Assembly: GCA_902596665.1 (NCBI GenBank)
Contig: CACJUN010000002.1
Location: forward strand, 1 to 64,000
DNA: 64,000 nucleotides
Reading direction: 5' to 3'
Origin: an uncultured SAR86 cluster bacterium
GTDB lineage: Bacteria > Pseudomonadota > Gammaproteobacteria > Magnimaribacterales > AG-339-G14
Shown here: positions 56,213 to 63,781 of the stretch, piece by piece
Layout: every line of letters starts with the position of its first letter
Numbering within the stretch: the stretch's first letter is position 1
Program-made: the position numbers and the translations under genes
Notes under the pieces: generated by a model
Database searches by the model: none
Told to the model about the DNA's origin: nothing
The model's input: the letters and a program-made list of their open reading frames with translations, nothing else

Positions 56213-56259
56213 GCTTTCAAGTTTTAAACATATTAACAATTTTTAAAGGAGCAATATAA

Positions 56260-56364
56260 ATGATTAATTTCCAAGTTTTTACCGGAAGCGTAGGACTAGC
56301 TTTTTGCTTGGGATTTTTGATATATCTAGGCAGCCTAGGATTGGCGAGTTTTAGCCTAGTCTAA
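56260..56364 (+). CDS. 34-residue micro-protein with one membrane helix
   Basis: A strong ribosome site (TAAAGGAG, 9 bases upstream) precedes MINFQVFTGSVGLAFCLGFL, followed by a hydrophobic stretch and end LASFSLV. About residues 8-30 form one glycine-rich membrane helix. It lies behind a TATAAT and before a perfect hairpin. No homologue is known to me. The combination of promoter, ribosome site and composition makes it more than chance, but it is unproven. Confidence 0.55.
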   Translation: MINFQVFTGSVGLAFCLGFLIYLGSLGLASFSLV

Positions 56365-56388
56365 TCAACTTATTAGAACATTTCCCCC

Positions 56389-56429
56389 TAGACCCTTCAG
56401 TTTCTCCCAATATATACCTGAAGGGTCTA
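56389..56429. other. Perfect 12-bp hairpin between two micro-ORFs
   Basis: TAGACCCTTCAG at 56389-56400 and CTGAAGGGTCTA at 56418-56429 pair exactly with a 17-base loop. No T run follows on either strand, so this is an atypical terminator, an RNase III or processing site, or an mRNA stabiliser of the first micro-ORF. Confidence 0.6.
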
Positions 56430-56446
56430 ATCTAGAACAGAACACT

Positions 56447-56548
56447 ATGGATTACGAAACTTTTCAAAAACTCAGAAACCTTCTTATCATGTTATTTTTT
56501 ACGACAGGTTTCTCTATCGGATACTTTATTTCTCAAGTTATCATATAG
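56447..56548 (+). CDS. 33-residue micro-protein with one membrane helix
   Basis: MDYETFQKLRNLLIMLFFTT leads into a helix (about residues 12-32) ending SQVII. Polar N-terminus then one membrane segment, as for small stress or respiratory accessory proteins. The ribosome site is weak. Its stop is followed after one base by the GTG of the next small gene, so translation may be coupled. Not recognised. Confidence 0.5.
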   Translation: MDYETFQKLRNLLIMLFFTTGFSIGYFISQVII

Positions 56549-56549
56549 C

Positions 56550-56684
56550 GTGACTAATCGCTGTACTCACTGCAAAAAAAAACTTCCATTGCATTTTTTC
56601 GACAAAGACCGTCACGGTGTGATGGGATTAAAAAATGTTTGCAGGACTTGTTTCTCTTCTCTGGTTGCTAGGAAGAGCAACTAA
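56550..56684 (+). CDS. 44-residue zinc-ribbon-like micro-protein
   Basis: From a GTG, the frame gives two CxxC pairs: CTHC at residues 5-8 and CRTC at 32-35, with KKKLPLHFFDKDRHGVMGLK between. The CxxC-x3-LP..F....RHG...CR.C pattern resembles zinc ribbons associated with phage HNH proteins. It overlaps the selO 3' end by 17 bases on the opposite strand. Likely a real gene, given the four cysteines, but function unknown. Confidence 0.6.
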   Translation: MTNRCTHCKKKLPLHFFDKDRHGVMGLKNVCRTCFSSLVARKSN

Positions 56685-58095
56685 GCTGTTGATTTTGCTG
56701 TTCCTTCGGAGCAGGCTGACAAAACTTTTCCATCGACTTACCTAAATCAACGTACGGGTTGCTTAATACTACAGCCAACTCATCAATTTTCTCTGCTTTT
56801 CCTTGCTCTGCATCCTCGATGGCTGATTGAGCAAGATAGTTTCTAAGAATGTATTTTGGATTATTCTCATCCATCAATATTCTTGATTCCTCAATATTGT
56901 TTTCATCTTTGCTCAATCTATCTTTATAAGAAGCAAGCCAAATAGAAAATTTTTCAGATAATTTTAAATTATCCGGAGATGAAATGAATTTAGATAACTC
57001 TCTAAAAGTATTGGTATAGTCAAGTTTTTCTATTTCCATAATTTCAAATAGACCAAGAAGAAGATCATAGTCGCTATCCTGGGCGCTTTTAAAGCCAAGT
57101 TTCTTTCTATATTTTTCAATCAAGGAATCGTAAAAATAATCATTGAATTTACTCAAAATATCTCTCAACTCAGTTTCACTGAACAAGTCAATTAGAGCCG
57201 AGGCAAGAGCATAGCAGTTCCATTCTGCAATGCTTGGCTGATTTGAAAAGCTGTAGCGTCCATGGGAATCGGTGTGGTTGCAAATATAGTTAGGATCATA
57301 AGTTTCCATGAAAGCATAAGGACCGTAATCAAAAGTTTCACCAAGGATGGACATATTATCGGTATTCATCACTCCATGATTGAATCCAACGCTCTGCCAA
57401 GCTGAAACCATATGAGCTGTTTTTTTCACTGTCGCATCAAAAAATAATAAGTATTTGTCAGTATCCTGTTTTGTATCTGGGTAATAACAGTCAATGACGT
57501 GATTAAGCAGAGTTTTCACACCATCTGTAATTTTGTTGTGGTGGAAATATTCAAAGTGTCCAAATCTAATGTGTGTTTTAGCGGTTCTAACAATCATTGC
57601 ACCACGTTCTGTGTCTTCACGCATCACCGGTTCGTTACTGCCGAAGAGCATTAAAGATCTTGAGCTTGGAATGCCTAAACCAAACATGGCTTCCCCGCAC
57701 AAATGTTCTCTAACCGATGAACGAATTACAGCTCTGCCATCACCAAATCTAGAATAAGGAGTCTTTCCAGCACCTTTAATATGAAGATCAATCAACCCAT
57801 CGGAAGAATCAATCTGGCCAAAAAGGATGCCTCTGCCGTCGCCCAACTGATTCACCCAATTTCCAAATTGGTGACCTCCGTAAACCATTGCCAAGGGAGA
57901 AGCTTTTTCAAAACTTTTACTACCATTAAAAATTTGCATCAGTTCTTCTGGGTCGTCATCGATACCCAAACTTTTTGCCAAGTCATGATTGAAGTGAAGT
58001 AAAAAAGGTTGATCAAACGAAGACCAATTCTGCTTCGTATAAAAAGTACTAGGCAAATTAGAAAAAGGATTTGTAAATTTTATGTTTTCAAACAT
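56668..58095 (-). CDS. selO: Protein adenylyltransferase SelO (YdiU/UPF0061)
   Basis: SelO has a kinase fold with inverted ATP binding and transfers AMP to target proteins, linked to redox stress. The 475 residues include AMVYGGHQFGNWVNQLGDGRG, IKGAGKTPYSRFGDGRAV, SVREHLCGEAMFGLGIP, and GVMNTDNMSILGETFDYGPYAF with the metal site. The end QLSCSS keeps the conserved C-terminal cysteine of the family. Third gene of a minus-strand unit behind a kinase-like gene. Confidence 0.96.
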   Translation of the reverse strand: MFENIKFTNPFSNLPSTFYTKQNWSSFDQPFLLHFNHDLAKSLGIDDDPEELMQIFNGSKSFEKASPLAMVYGGHQFGNWVNQLGDGRGILFGQIDSSDGLIDLHIKGAGKTPYSRFGDGRAVIRSSVREHLCGEAMFGLGIPSSRSLMLFGSNEPVMREDTERGAMIVRTAKTHIRFGHFEYFHHNKITDGVKTLLNHVIDCYYPDTKQDTDKYLLFFDATVKKTAHMVSAWQSVGFNHGVMNTDNMSILGETFDYGPYAFMETYDPNYICNHTDSHGRYSFSNQPSIAEWNCYALASALIDLFSETELRDILSKFNDYFYDSLIEKYRKKLGFKSAQDSDYDLLLGLFEIMEIEKLDYTNTFRELSKFISSPDNLKLSEKFSIWLASYKDRLSKDENNIEESRILMDENNPKYILRNYLAQSAIEDAEQGKAEKIDELAVVLSNPYVDLGKSMEKFCQPAPKEQQNQQLSCSS

Positions 58096-58100
58096 TCTTT

Positions 58101-59150
58101 TTACTCTAAAAATGACAACGCATCTAAGTGCAAAGCTTGCCAGGCCGATCTTTCTGCCATCACAGCAAACATTTCATCACCGCGGTCTGTTCTCTCTACA
58201 ATCATTGCAGATAAAACAGCCATTAAAAAGCCCACAAAGGAAGCGCGTCGGTAATCATCCCAAGCTTGTTCAAAAGTGTAAGTATCACTAACCTCAAGTA
58301 AATCGTAATATCCTTTAACTAAATCTTTCTCATTATTGGCTCTATCGCTAGGTTCTCTAAAACTTGTGGATATGCAATAAGCTACATCATTTAGAGGAAG
58401 GCCAACTGCTGCGGTTTGCCAATCTAAAAGTATTGCTCTGTTATTTTCATCAGTGAAGAGTAGATTATCCAACCTCAAATCTCCTTGAACTAATGTCATT
58501 GGACCTTCTCTTACATCAGCATACTTATCGTAGTTAGCTAATAAAGTATCTCCCATCTCACAAATATCTTTAGAAATTCTTCCCTCATACCTGTTCTTCC
58601 ACTCTGGGTAGACAGCAGGTAAAAGCTCAGAAGCAAATTTTTTTCTTTCCTCGCTGATGCCGTAGGTAAGCCAGGGATAAGTTAGTAAAGTTTCATCGTT
58701 CCAATAACTTTTATGAAGTGCTGCGGCTTCTTTTAAAACCATAGCAACTTCATCGCTGGAACAACCATCCATTTGAGGAATCTGTTTAGCAGGATGCATA
58801 TCCTCGAGCAGCAAGATACCATCATTCGTTTTAGGATCGTAATCTATAAAGTAAGGCTCTGGAACTCTTGCAGAACATCTAGAAGATAAGTGTTGATAGA
58901 ACGATACTTCGATTTCATACAAATGTAGATTTCTCGCGGTATCTCTGCTTGAAGCATCTTCAGCAGGACATTTGGCAATCAATGAAACAGGAGAATCTTT
59001 TATATCGTTCCAATTCAGGTTAATTCGATAACAATCTCCAACTTGACCTGAACCCACCGGTTCAAAGTCAAAACTATTTAAATCTAATTCTTTTCGATTA
59101 AACAAGTTCGAAATAAATTCTTTTGTTAATTGATTTGGATGATCCAACAT
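58101..59150 (-). CDS. Aminoglycoside-phosphotransferase-fold kinase (EcKinase-like)
   Basis: The 349-residue protein has a kinase fold: VGSGQVGDCYRINLNW at the N-terminus, the KCP lysine (LIAKCPAED), the catalytic loop TLVQGDLRLDNLLF and the metal aspartate ILLDWQTAAVGLP. These with PYFIDYDPKTNDGILLLEDM match ecdysteroid-kinase-like/APH relatives, which phosphorylate small hydroxyl compounds. Five bases separate it from selO. The substrate is unknown; antibiotic resistance is not implied. Confidence 0.88.
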   Translation of the reverse strand: MLDHPNQLTKEFISNLFNRKELDLNSFDFEPVGSGQVGDCYRINLNWNDIKDSPVSLIAKCPAEDASSRDTARNLHLYEIEVSFYQHLSSRCSARVPEPYFIDYDPKTNDGILLLEDMHPAKQIPQMDGCSSDEVAMVLKEAAALHKSYWNDETLLTYPWLTYGISEERKKFASELLPAVYPEWKNRYEGRISKDICEMGDTLLANYDKYADVREGPMTLVQGDLRLDNLLFTDENNRAILLDWQTAAVGLPLNDVAYCISTSFREPSDRANNEKDLVKGYYDLLEVSDTYTFEQAWDDYRRASFVGFLMAVLSAMIVERTDRGDEMFAVMAERSAWQALHLDALSFLE

Positions 59151-59151
59151 T

Positions 59152-59967
59152 TTAAATATCTTGAATTATTGATTTTATGGGTTCGTATGAAAATTCATTA
59201 ATATTACAATTGAAATAGAGCGATAAATTTTCAAAAATTAAACTCTCGTCCATCCTCTTCTTAGTCTCATCACGTTCTTTTTTATTTAACCAAAAGTTAC
59301 TCCAAATGAAATCAAATCTTTCATTGCCCAAGAAAATTAATCTATTGCCATCGGTAATTTCGACATTGTAGCGATGTGAATTCGAGAAAATTACAGGATT
59401 AGCATTATCTACGGTTGAGAGAATTTTCAAAGCTAAATTAAGATCGTTATCATCTTTGAAATTGCAAGATACAAACATTGAGTAATGTGGCGGTAGACCC
59501 AACCATTCCACATCAGGCTCCTTGGAGAAAACTATTTCAGTTTCTTCTTCAATTTCTTCATTGCAAGATAAAACTTTGTTAAATCTTGAACTCCACCTTT
59601 CTTCATAAAGCTCCCGCCACATCGACTCAAATTTGTCTCTTATTTCGAAGTTACTCCACGTCTCGCTCCAAATAAGAGTCTCCGTTCTGTTCTTTTGAAA
59701 TAAAGATGACCTAACCGATGGATTTTCTAACTCTTCCATCACCTCATTCCATCCTCTCAATAAAACTTCGAGATTTTTTTTAGAAAATTCTTCTCCTTTA
59801 GTGCACGTCTTATAGATATTTATTCCGCTTGTTTGAGGAAATACCTCTTCCATCGAATCGATATCTATAATTACTCTATCCTCATTTTCAATGACTTCAC
59901 TCTGACAGCTAAGTAGAAAAAGGATTATCAAAATTGCTGAACAAACTAGCCAGTTGTTGGTTTTCAT
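59152..59967 (-). CDS. Lipoprotein, two-lobed barrel-like, unknown function
   Basis: The 271-residue product has a lipobox (IILFLLSC, cysteine 21). The rest shows two similar segments: GINIYKTCTKGEEFSKKNLE ... LIWSETWSNFEIRDKF, then MFVSCNFKDDNDLNLALKIL ... FDFIWSNFWLNKKERDE. Each is strand-helix-strand-helix with an aromatic-rich strand, as in the exported proteins to the right, especially the convergent one at 62973. Not in a named family to my knowledge. It begins the unit with the kinase and selO. Confidence 0.72.
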   Translation of the reverse strand: MKTNNWLVCSAILIILFLLSCQSEVIENEDRVIIDIDSMEEVFPQTSGINIYKTCTKGEEFSKKNLEVLLRGWNEVMEELENPSVRSSLFQKNRTETLIWSETWSNFEIRDKFESMWRELYEERWSSRFNKVLSCNEEIEEETEIVFSKEPDVEWLGLPPHYSMFVSCNFKDDNDLNLALKILSTVDNANPVIFSNSHRYNVEITDGNRLIFLGNERFDFIWSNFWLNKKERDETKKRMDESLIFENLSLYFNCNINEFSYEPIKSIIQDI

Positions 59968-60047
59968 ATATCTTTCATTTTAGCATTCCATAACAATTGA
60001 TTTTTCACTATAGTTAAAGGCCGTAAAAAATTTTTTAGGAGAGATAT

Positions 60048-60743
60048 ATGAAATTTTTACAACTTACGGCAATGTTGGTCTTATCCGGCTTTATATTTGC
60101 CCAAAGTGCACCCGAAGGTGCTTTCTCATCGCTTCATGTTCAAGCTGAAGATCCTCAGGAATACATAGATTATTTGAAGGAAAATACTGAAGCTTTTGAA
60201 GCGATTGGTTCTGATCTTGCTGGAGTTTGTGTGACTAGAACTGGAAATACTTATTCCGGTGAAATGTTCGTTTGGAATGGATTTAGTTCTATGGCAGCTG
60301 CCATGAAGGGAGCTGATTTATATGATCCTGCCTCTGCTCCAAGAGCATTACAAAAACTCAGAGAAGTGAAGTACTCAACGTTCTGGAAACCTTTGAAAGA
60401 TTTCCCCATACGTCCTTCTTCATTTGAAAGACTAAACAGGATAAAAATTGCTAGAGAAAACTTGGAAGAGTATATGGCTACTGCTATGGAGTTTGAAAAA
60501 GCTGTCAAAGCAGAAGGCAATGACTTTAACTTGGGTATTTTCCAACCTTTTGGCGGTGGATATTCTGAAATGGATTATCACGTAAGAGGTTCTCATGCTG
60601 ACTCCGAAGATGCTGGAGATATTATTGACAGAGCTTACTCAGGAGCAGCTTCAACTGCGCTTTACTTAAAACTACTTTCGCTGGCAGACGAAGTGGTATC
60701 TGACACTTATGAGTCATGTCAGATTATATATACTGCTGATTAG
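60048..60743 (+). CDS. Exported two-lobed barrel-like protein, tandem copy 1
   Basis: The 231 residues start with a signal peptide (LQLTAMLVLSGFIFAQ). Two lobes follow: FSSLHVQAEDPQEYIDYLKE ... GEMFVWNGFSSMAAAM and FERLNRIKIARENLEEYMAT ... FNLGIFQPFGGG ... YHVRGSHADSED. Each looks like strand-helix-strand-strand-helix, a NIPSNAP/ABM-like pattern. Two C-terminal-half cysteines. It has a strong ribosome site (TTAGGAG) and begins a four-gene rightward array. Function unknown. Confidence 0.82.
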   Translation: MKFLQLTAMLVLSGFIFAQSAPEGAFSSLHVQAEDPQEYIDYLKENTEAFEAIGSDLAGVCVTRTGNTYSGEMFVWNGFSSMAAAMKGADLYDPASAPRALQKLREVKYSTFWKPLKDFPIRPSSFERLNRIKIARENLEEYMATAMEFEKAVKAEGNDFNLGIFQPFGGGYSEMDYHVRGSHADSEDAGDIIDRAYSGAASTALYLKLLSLADEVVSDTYESCQIIYTAD

Positions 60744-60760
60744 TGAACATGGAGGTAAAT

Positions 60761-61468
60761 ATGAAACACTTATATCTTTTAACTTGTCTGGTAATTGCCA
60801 GCATGTCTTTTGGACAAGTTGCTCCAGGAGATGGAGCATTTTCAACTTTTCATGTGAAAGCTGAAAATCCAACAGAATATGCAAATTTTCTTAAAGAAAA
60901 TTCGCAAATCTTGGGGAATCAAAATCCTGTAGCAGCAGGAACATGCATTACAAAAGCCGGAAGTAGATACACAGGAGAAATGTTTGTATGGCAAGCATTT
61001 AACAGCATGGAAGAAGCAATGGAAAATTCGAATGCTTACGATCCTTATTCTGCTCCTTTTGCCCTAAAACAAATGAGGACGCCTTTATATTCCTCTTTTT
61101 GGAAGCCATTAAAGTCTTTTAACATCAGACCAAAAAGCTTTGAAAGAGTTAACAGAGTAATCATTCAACCTGAAAATTTAGTTGAGTATATTCAGCTAGC
61201 GACAACATTTGAGAAAGAACTTCAAAAGTCAAATCCAGGTTTTGTCATGGGGATTTTTCAACCTCTTGGCGGTGGATCTGAAGAAGCGGTAGCAAATCAA
61301 TACATGGTTAGAGGATTAACTGATACTGCTGGTGAGCATGGTAAGTTTGCAGATGAATTTTTTGCAGGCAATGCTTCTTGGGCTGGTATGTATCAAAAAC
61401 TTATTAGTCTAGGAACGATCATTGATGATAGTTATGATGAATGTGAAATTCTTTATAGCGCCGAATAA
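60761..61468 (+). CDS. Exported two-lobed barrel-like protein, tandem copy 2
   Basis: From the ATG at 60761 there are 235 residues with a signal (LTCLVIASMSFGQ). The sequence closely follows copy 1: FSTFHVKAENPTEYANFLKE, GEMFVWQAFNSMEEAM, YSSFWKPLKSFNIRPKSFER, VMGIFQPLGGGSEE, YDECEILYSAE. A GGAGG ribosome site 9 bases upstream supports this start over 60743. Clearly a paralogue. Confidence 0.82.
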   Translation: MKHLYLLTCLVIASMSFGQVAPGDGAFSTFHVKAENPTEYANFLKENSQILGNQNPVAAGTCITKAGSRYTGEMFVWQAFNSMEEAMENSNAYDPYSAPFALKQMRTPLYSSFWKPLKSFNIRPKSFERVNRVIIQPENLVEYIQLATTFEKELQKSNPGFVMGIFQPLGGGSEEAVANQYMVRGLTDTAGEHGKFADEFFAGNASWAGMYQKLISLGTIIDDSYDECEILYSAE

Positions 61469-61484
61469 TTTACAAGGAGATATT

Positions 61485-62216
61485 ATGAAAATATTTAATT
61501 TACTATTAGTAATGATCATTGCAAATTTATCTTTTGCAGATGATCATGGCAATCCAAGTTCTGCGGCAGGAGCAGGCTTGCCAGAGGGTGGATTTTCAAC
61601 ATTTCATGTTGTTGCAGAAAATCCTTACGAATATATAGAGGTTCTGAAAGCAACTCCAGAGGCTTTAGCTGCTGGTGGAGGCGATGTAGTTGGTTATTGC
61701 ATGACGATGACAGGCCATGACTATCCAGGTGAAATGTTCATTTGGAATGCATACTCCAGTTTAAAAGATGCATTATCTTCATCCGCTGGACTATCGTATA
61801 ACCCTTACGATGCACCAAAACAACTTCAAAATATGAGGAAAATTTTGTATACAAGTGCATGGAAACCTTTAACACCATTTGAGCTCAAACCAGGATTTGA
61901 AAGAGTTACCAGGGTTAAAGTCAAACCTGAGAACACACAAAAATTTCTTCAAGCTACAGAAATGGTTCAAGCTGCAATTAATGCTTCGGGATCTGAATTC
62001 GAAATGGGTGTTTTTCTTCCTTTAGGTGGAGGATCTAAGGAAACTACTATGATGTTGAGAGGTATTGCGCCTACCGGAGAATCTTTTGGTTCTCTTTATG
62101 AAGAGGGTTATGGTGGAGCACCTTGGGGACAAGCATTTTTAGGAATGATGGCTTTAGTAGATGAAATTGTCAGAGATTCGCATGAACAATGCGAAATTCT
62201 TTACACAGCTGAGTAA
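61485..62216 (+). CDS. Exported two-lobed barrel-like protein, tandem copy 3
   Basis: From the ATG at 61485 there are 243 residues; signal LLLVMIIANLSFADD. It repeats the family blocks: GFSTFHVVAENPYEYIEVLK, GEMFIWNAYSSLKDAL, YTSAWKPLTPFELKPGFERV, EMGVFLPLGGGSKE, HEQCEILYTAE. It has an insert after the signal (PSSAAGAGLP). The ribosome site AAGGAG is 8 bases upstream; an in-frame start at 61422 would lie in copy 2. Confidence 0.82.
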   Translation: MKIFNLLLVMIIANLSFADDHGNPSSAAGAGLPEGGFSTFHVVAENPYEYIEVLKATPEALAAGGGDVVGYCMTMTGHDYPGEMFIWNAYSSLKDALSSSAGLSYNPYDAPKQLQNMRKILYTSAWKPLTPFELKPGFERVTRVKVKPENTQKFLQATEMVQAAINASGSEFEMGVFLPLGGGSKETTMMLRGIAPTGESFGSLYEEGYGGAPWGQAFLGMMALVDEIVRDSHEQCEILYTAE

Positions 62217-62220
62217 AAAT

Positions 62221-62922
62221 ATGAAAAAGTTTTTACTACTTATGATGAGCATCACCGCAGTCAATCTTTTTGCGGATGGTCATGATTCTCCACCGATGAC
62301 AGCACATTACGGATTCTCAACTTCGAATCCTGCTGCCGTGGTGGAATCTTTACAAACGTTTATGGCGTCTGACTGTGCCAAAGAAATGCCAGCTCGAGTT
62401 ACATTGTTTGAGCCTCATTTCAATGGTGATAACGGAGCGACGCATATTCTCACTTTTAATTATCAAAATGGGAAAGGTATGGATGCTGTGCGCCAAACGT
62501 TTCAAACTTGTGCAGCAGCTCAAAAATTTCTTGCTGATGGAGTTGGAGTTATTAGTCAAGAATATCAGGCTTTATCTACTCCTATTTATGCCGGAGGAAC
62601 TGCACCTGAAGCAAACGTTTACATGCTTTGGCAAATGAAGGTGACCGATGAAGCTAAGTATGCAGCAGCTTACAAGAAGATGATGGAAGCACAAGCAGAA
62701 GACGGCTTAGCATCTGGAAGTTATGGCGTGAATAGAATTATGGCAGGAGGAGTCGATGGAATGACTCACTTTGCTTACATTTTTGGATCTTCAATGGCTG
62801 AAATGACTGAAGCTTTGAGTGTCAGTCAAGCAAGTGATAACTTTAAGAGATTTGCTAGAGAGGTAGAATCAATCAGAGAAATTATTACAGTCGATGCTGG
62901 CTATACTTTAATTCAATATTAA
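62221..62922 (+). CDS. Exported two-lobed barrel-like protein, tandem copy 4 (divergent)
   Basis: From the ATG at 62221 there are 233 residues; signal LLLMMSITAVNLFAD. It is far more divergent than copies 1-3: HYGFSTSNPAAVVESLQTFM, HILTFNYQNGKGMDAVRQTF, then a second lobe MLWQMKVTDEAKYAAAYKKM ... HFAYIFGSSMAEMTEAL. The two-lobe architecture with strand-helix alternation is the same. Four bases after copy 3, so co-transcribed. Function unknown. Confidence 0.78.
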   Translation: MKKFLLLMMSITAVNLFADGHDSPPMTAHYGFSTSNPAAVVESLQTFMASDCAKEMPARVTLFEPHFNGDNGATHILTFNYQNGKGMDAVRQTFQTCAAAQKFLADGVGVISQEYQALSTPIYAGGTAPEANVYMLWQMKVTDEAKYAAAYKKMMEAQAEDGLASGSYGVNRIMAGGVDGMTHFAYIFGSSMAEMTEALSVSQASDNFKRFAREVESIREIITVDAGYTLIQY

Positions 62923-62928
62923 AGTTGG

Positions 62929-62960
62929 AAAAAAAGGAAGGCACTAGCCTTCCTTTTTTT
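62929..62960. terminator. Bidirectional intrinsic terminator of the exported-protein array
   Basis: AAAAAAAGGAAGGC ACTA GCCTTCCTTTTTTT: a 12-14-bp stem with a 4-base loop and A/T tracts on both sides, 6 bases after the copy 4 stop. It also lies 13 bases past the convergent gene's stop, and so can end both transcripts. Confidence 0.92.
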
Positions 62961-62972
62961 ATCTTCAGACAG

Positions 62973-63713
62973 CTAACGAACTATCCTTCCAGTAAATAAA
63001 GTTGAGCCATTACAATCGTATGCATCTCTTACTTTGTTACTCTCCGCTGAGCCTCTAACATTATCGTACCAACCGTCGACAGCTTCACCCCAGTTTTCAA
63101 AAGAAGGATTCGTAAATAACCTAACAAAATCAAAAGGAAACTCACCAACGTTGGTTCCAGATGCAGGTCTTATCAAAGCTGAACTGGATTTAGATCCTTT
63201 TGAGTGGGCTAGCTTGAGTTCGGCATTAGATGCTAGATATGCATCACTAAGATTTTTACCGTCACTTAAATTACATGTGTAATAAGATGCACTGAAGTTT
63301 TGACCTTCAAAATCATCTCTGTCGGTAACCATTTCCATCCACCACTGATAAGTAAGAACCTGAGTGTCGCAAAACATTGGCCAAGCATCTCTAGATTTTT
63401 CTCCGGCATCAGAAAGCCACCAATCCATTGCTTTACCTGCTTGAGTGTTATCTTCCCAAGTGTTTACCCATAAAACATCGTATTCCGAGATATTAGTTTT
63501 GAAAAACGGCATCAACATTGCTGAACCCATCTCAATTCCAGCTTTGTCTAACTCCTCATTGAAAAGTTCTATGTACTCTTCAAGAGATTCCATACCTTTA
63601 CCGGGTAAGAATTTACATTGACTATATCCAGCAGTGAGAGGATCGGGCACTTCCTGTGCAACAAGACTAATTGGTAGGCCAATTAGAACCATGAGTAGTA
63701 TTATTTTTTTCAT
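62973..63713 (-). CDS. Exported two-lobed barrel-like protein, convergent copy
   Basis: The 246-residue product has a signal (ILLMVLIGLPISLVAQ). Two lobes: GYSQCKFLPGKGMESLEEYI ... YDVLWVNTWEDNTQAGKAMD and SYYTCNLSDGKNLSDAYLAS ... FDFVRLFTNPSFENWGEAVD. Each lobe opens with a strand holding a cysteine, as in the lipoprotein at 59152 (YKTC and VSCN). It thus resembles that protein more than tandem copies 1-3. Transcribed toward the array. No function known. Confidence 0.78.
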   Translation of the reverse strand: MKKIILLMVLIGLPISLVAQEVPDPLTAGYSQCKFLPGKGMESLEEYIELFNEELDKAGIEMGSAMLMPFFKTNISEYDVLWVNTWEDNTQAGKAMDWWLSDAGEKSRDAWPMFCDTQVLTYQWWMEMVTDRDDFEGQNFSASYYTCNLSDGKNLSDAYLASNAELKLAHSKGSKSSSALIRPASGTNVGEFPFDFVRLFTNPSFENWGEAVDGWYDNVRGSAESNKVRDAYDCNGSTLFTGRIVR

Positions 63714-63781
63714 GTTAAATCTCCTATATCTAATATAAGACTAGCATGGGAGAAGAAGTTTTTTGAGGAAGAATTGTGTCT

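Noticed and set aside
58101-59150. APH-fold kinase as an antibiotic-resistance gene
   Set aside because: The sequence is closer to the ecdysteroid-kinase-like group and lies in a housekeeping-like unit with selO; no mobile-element context.
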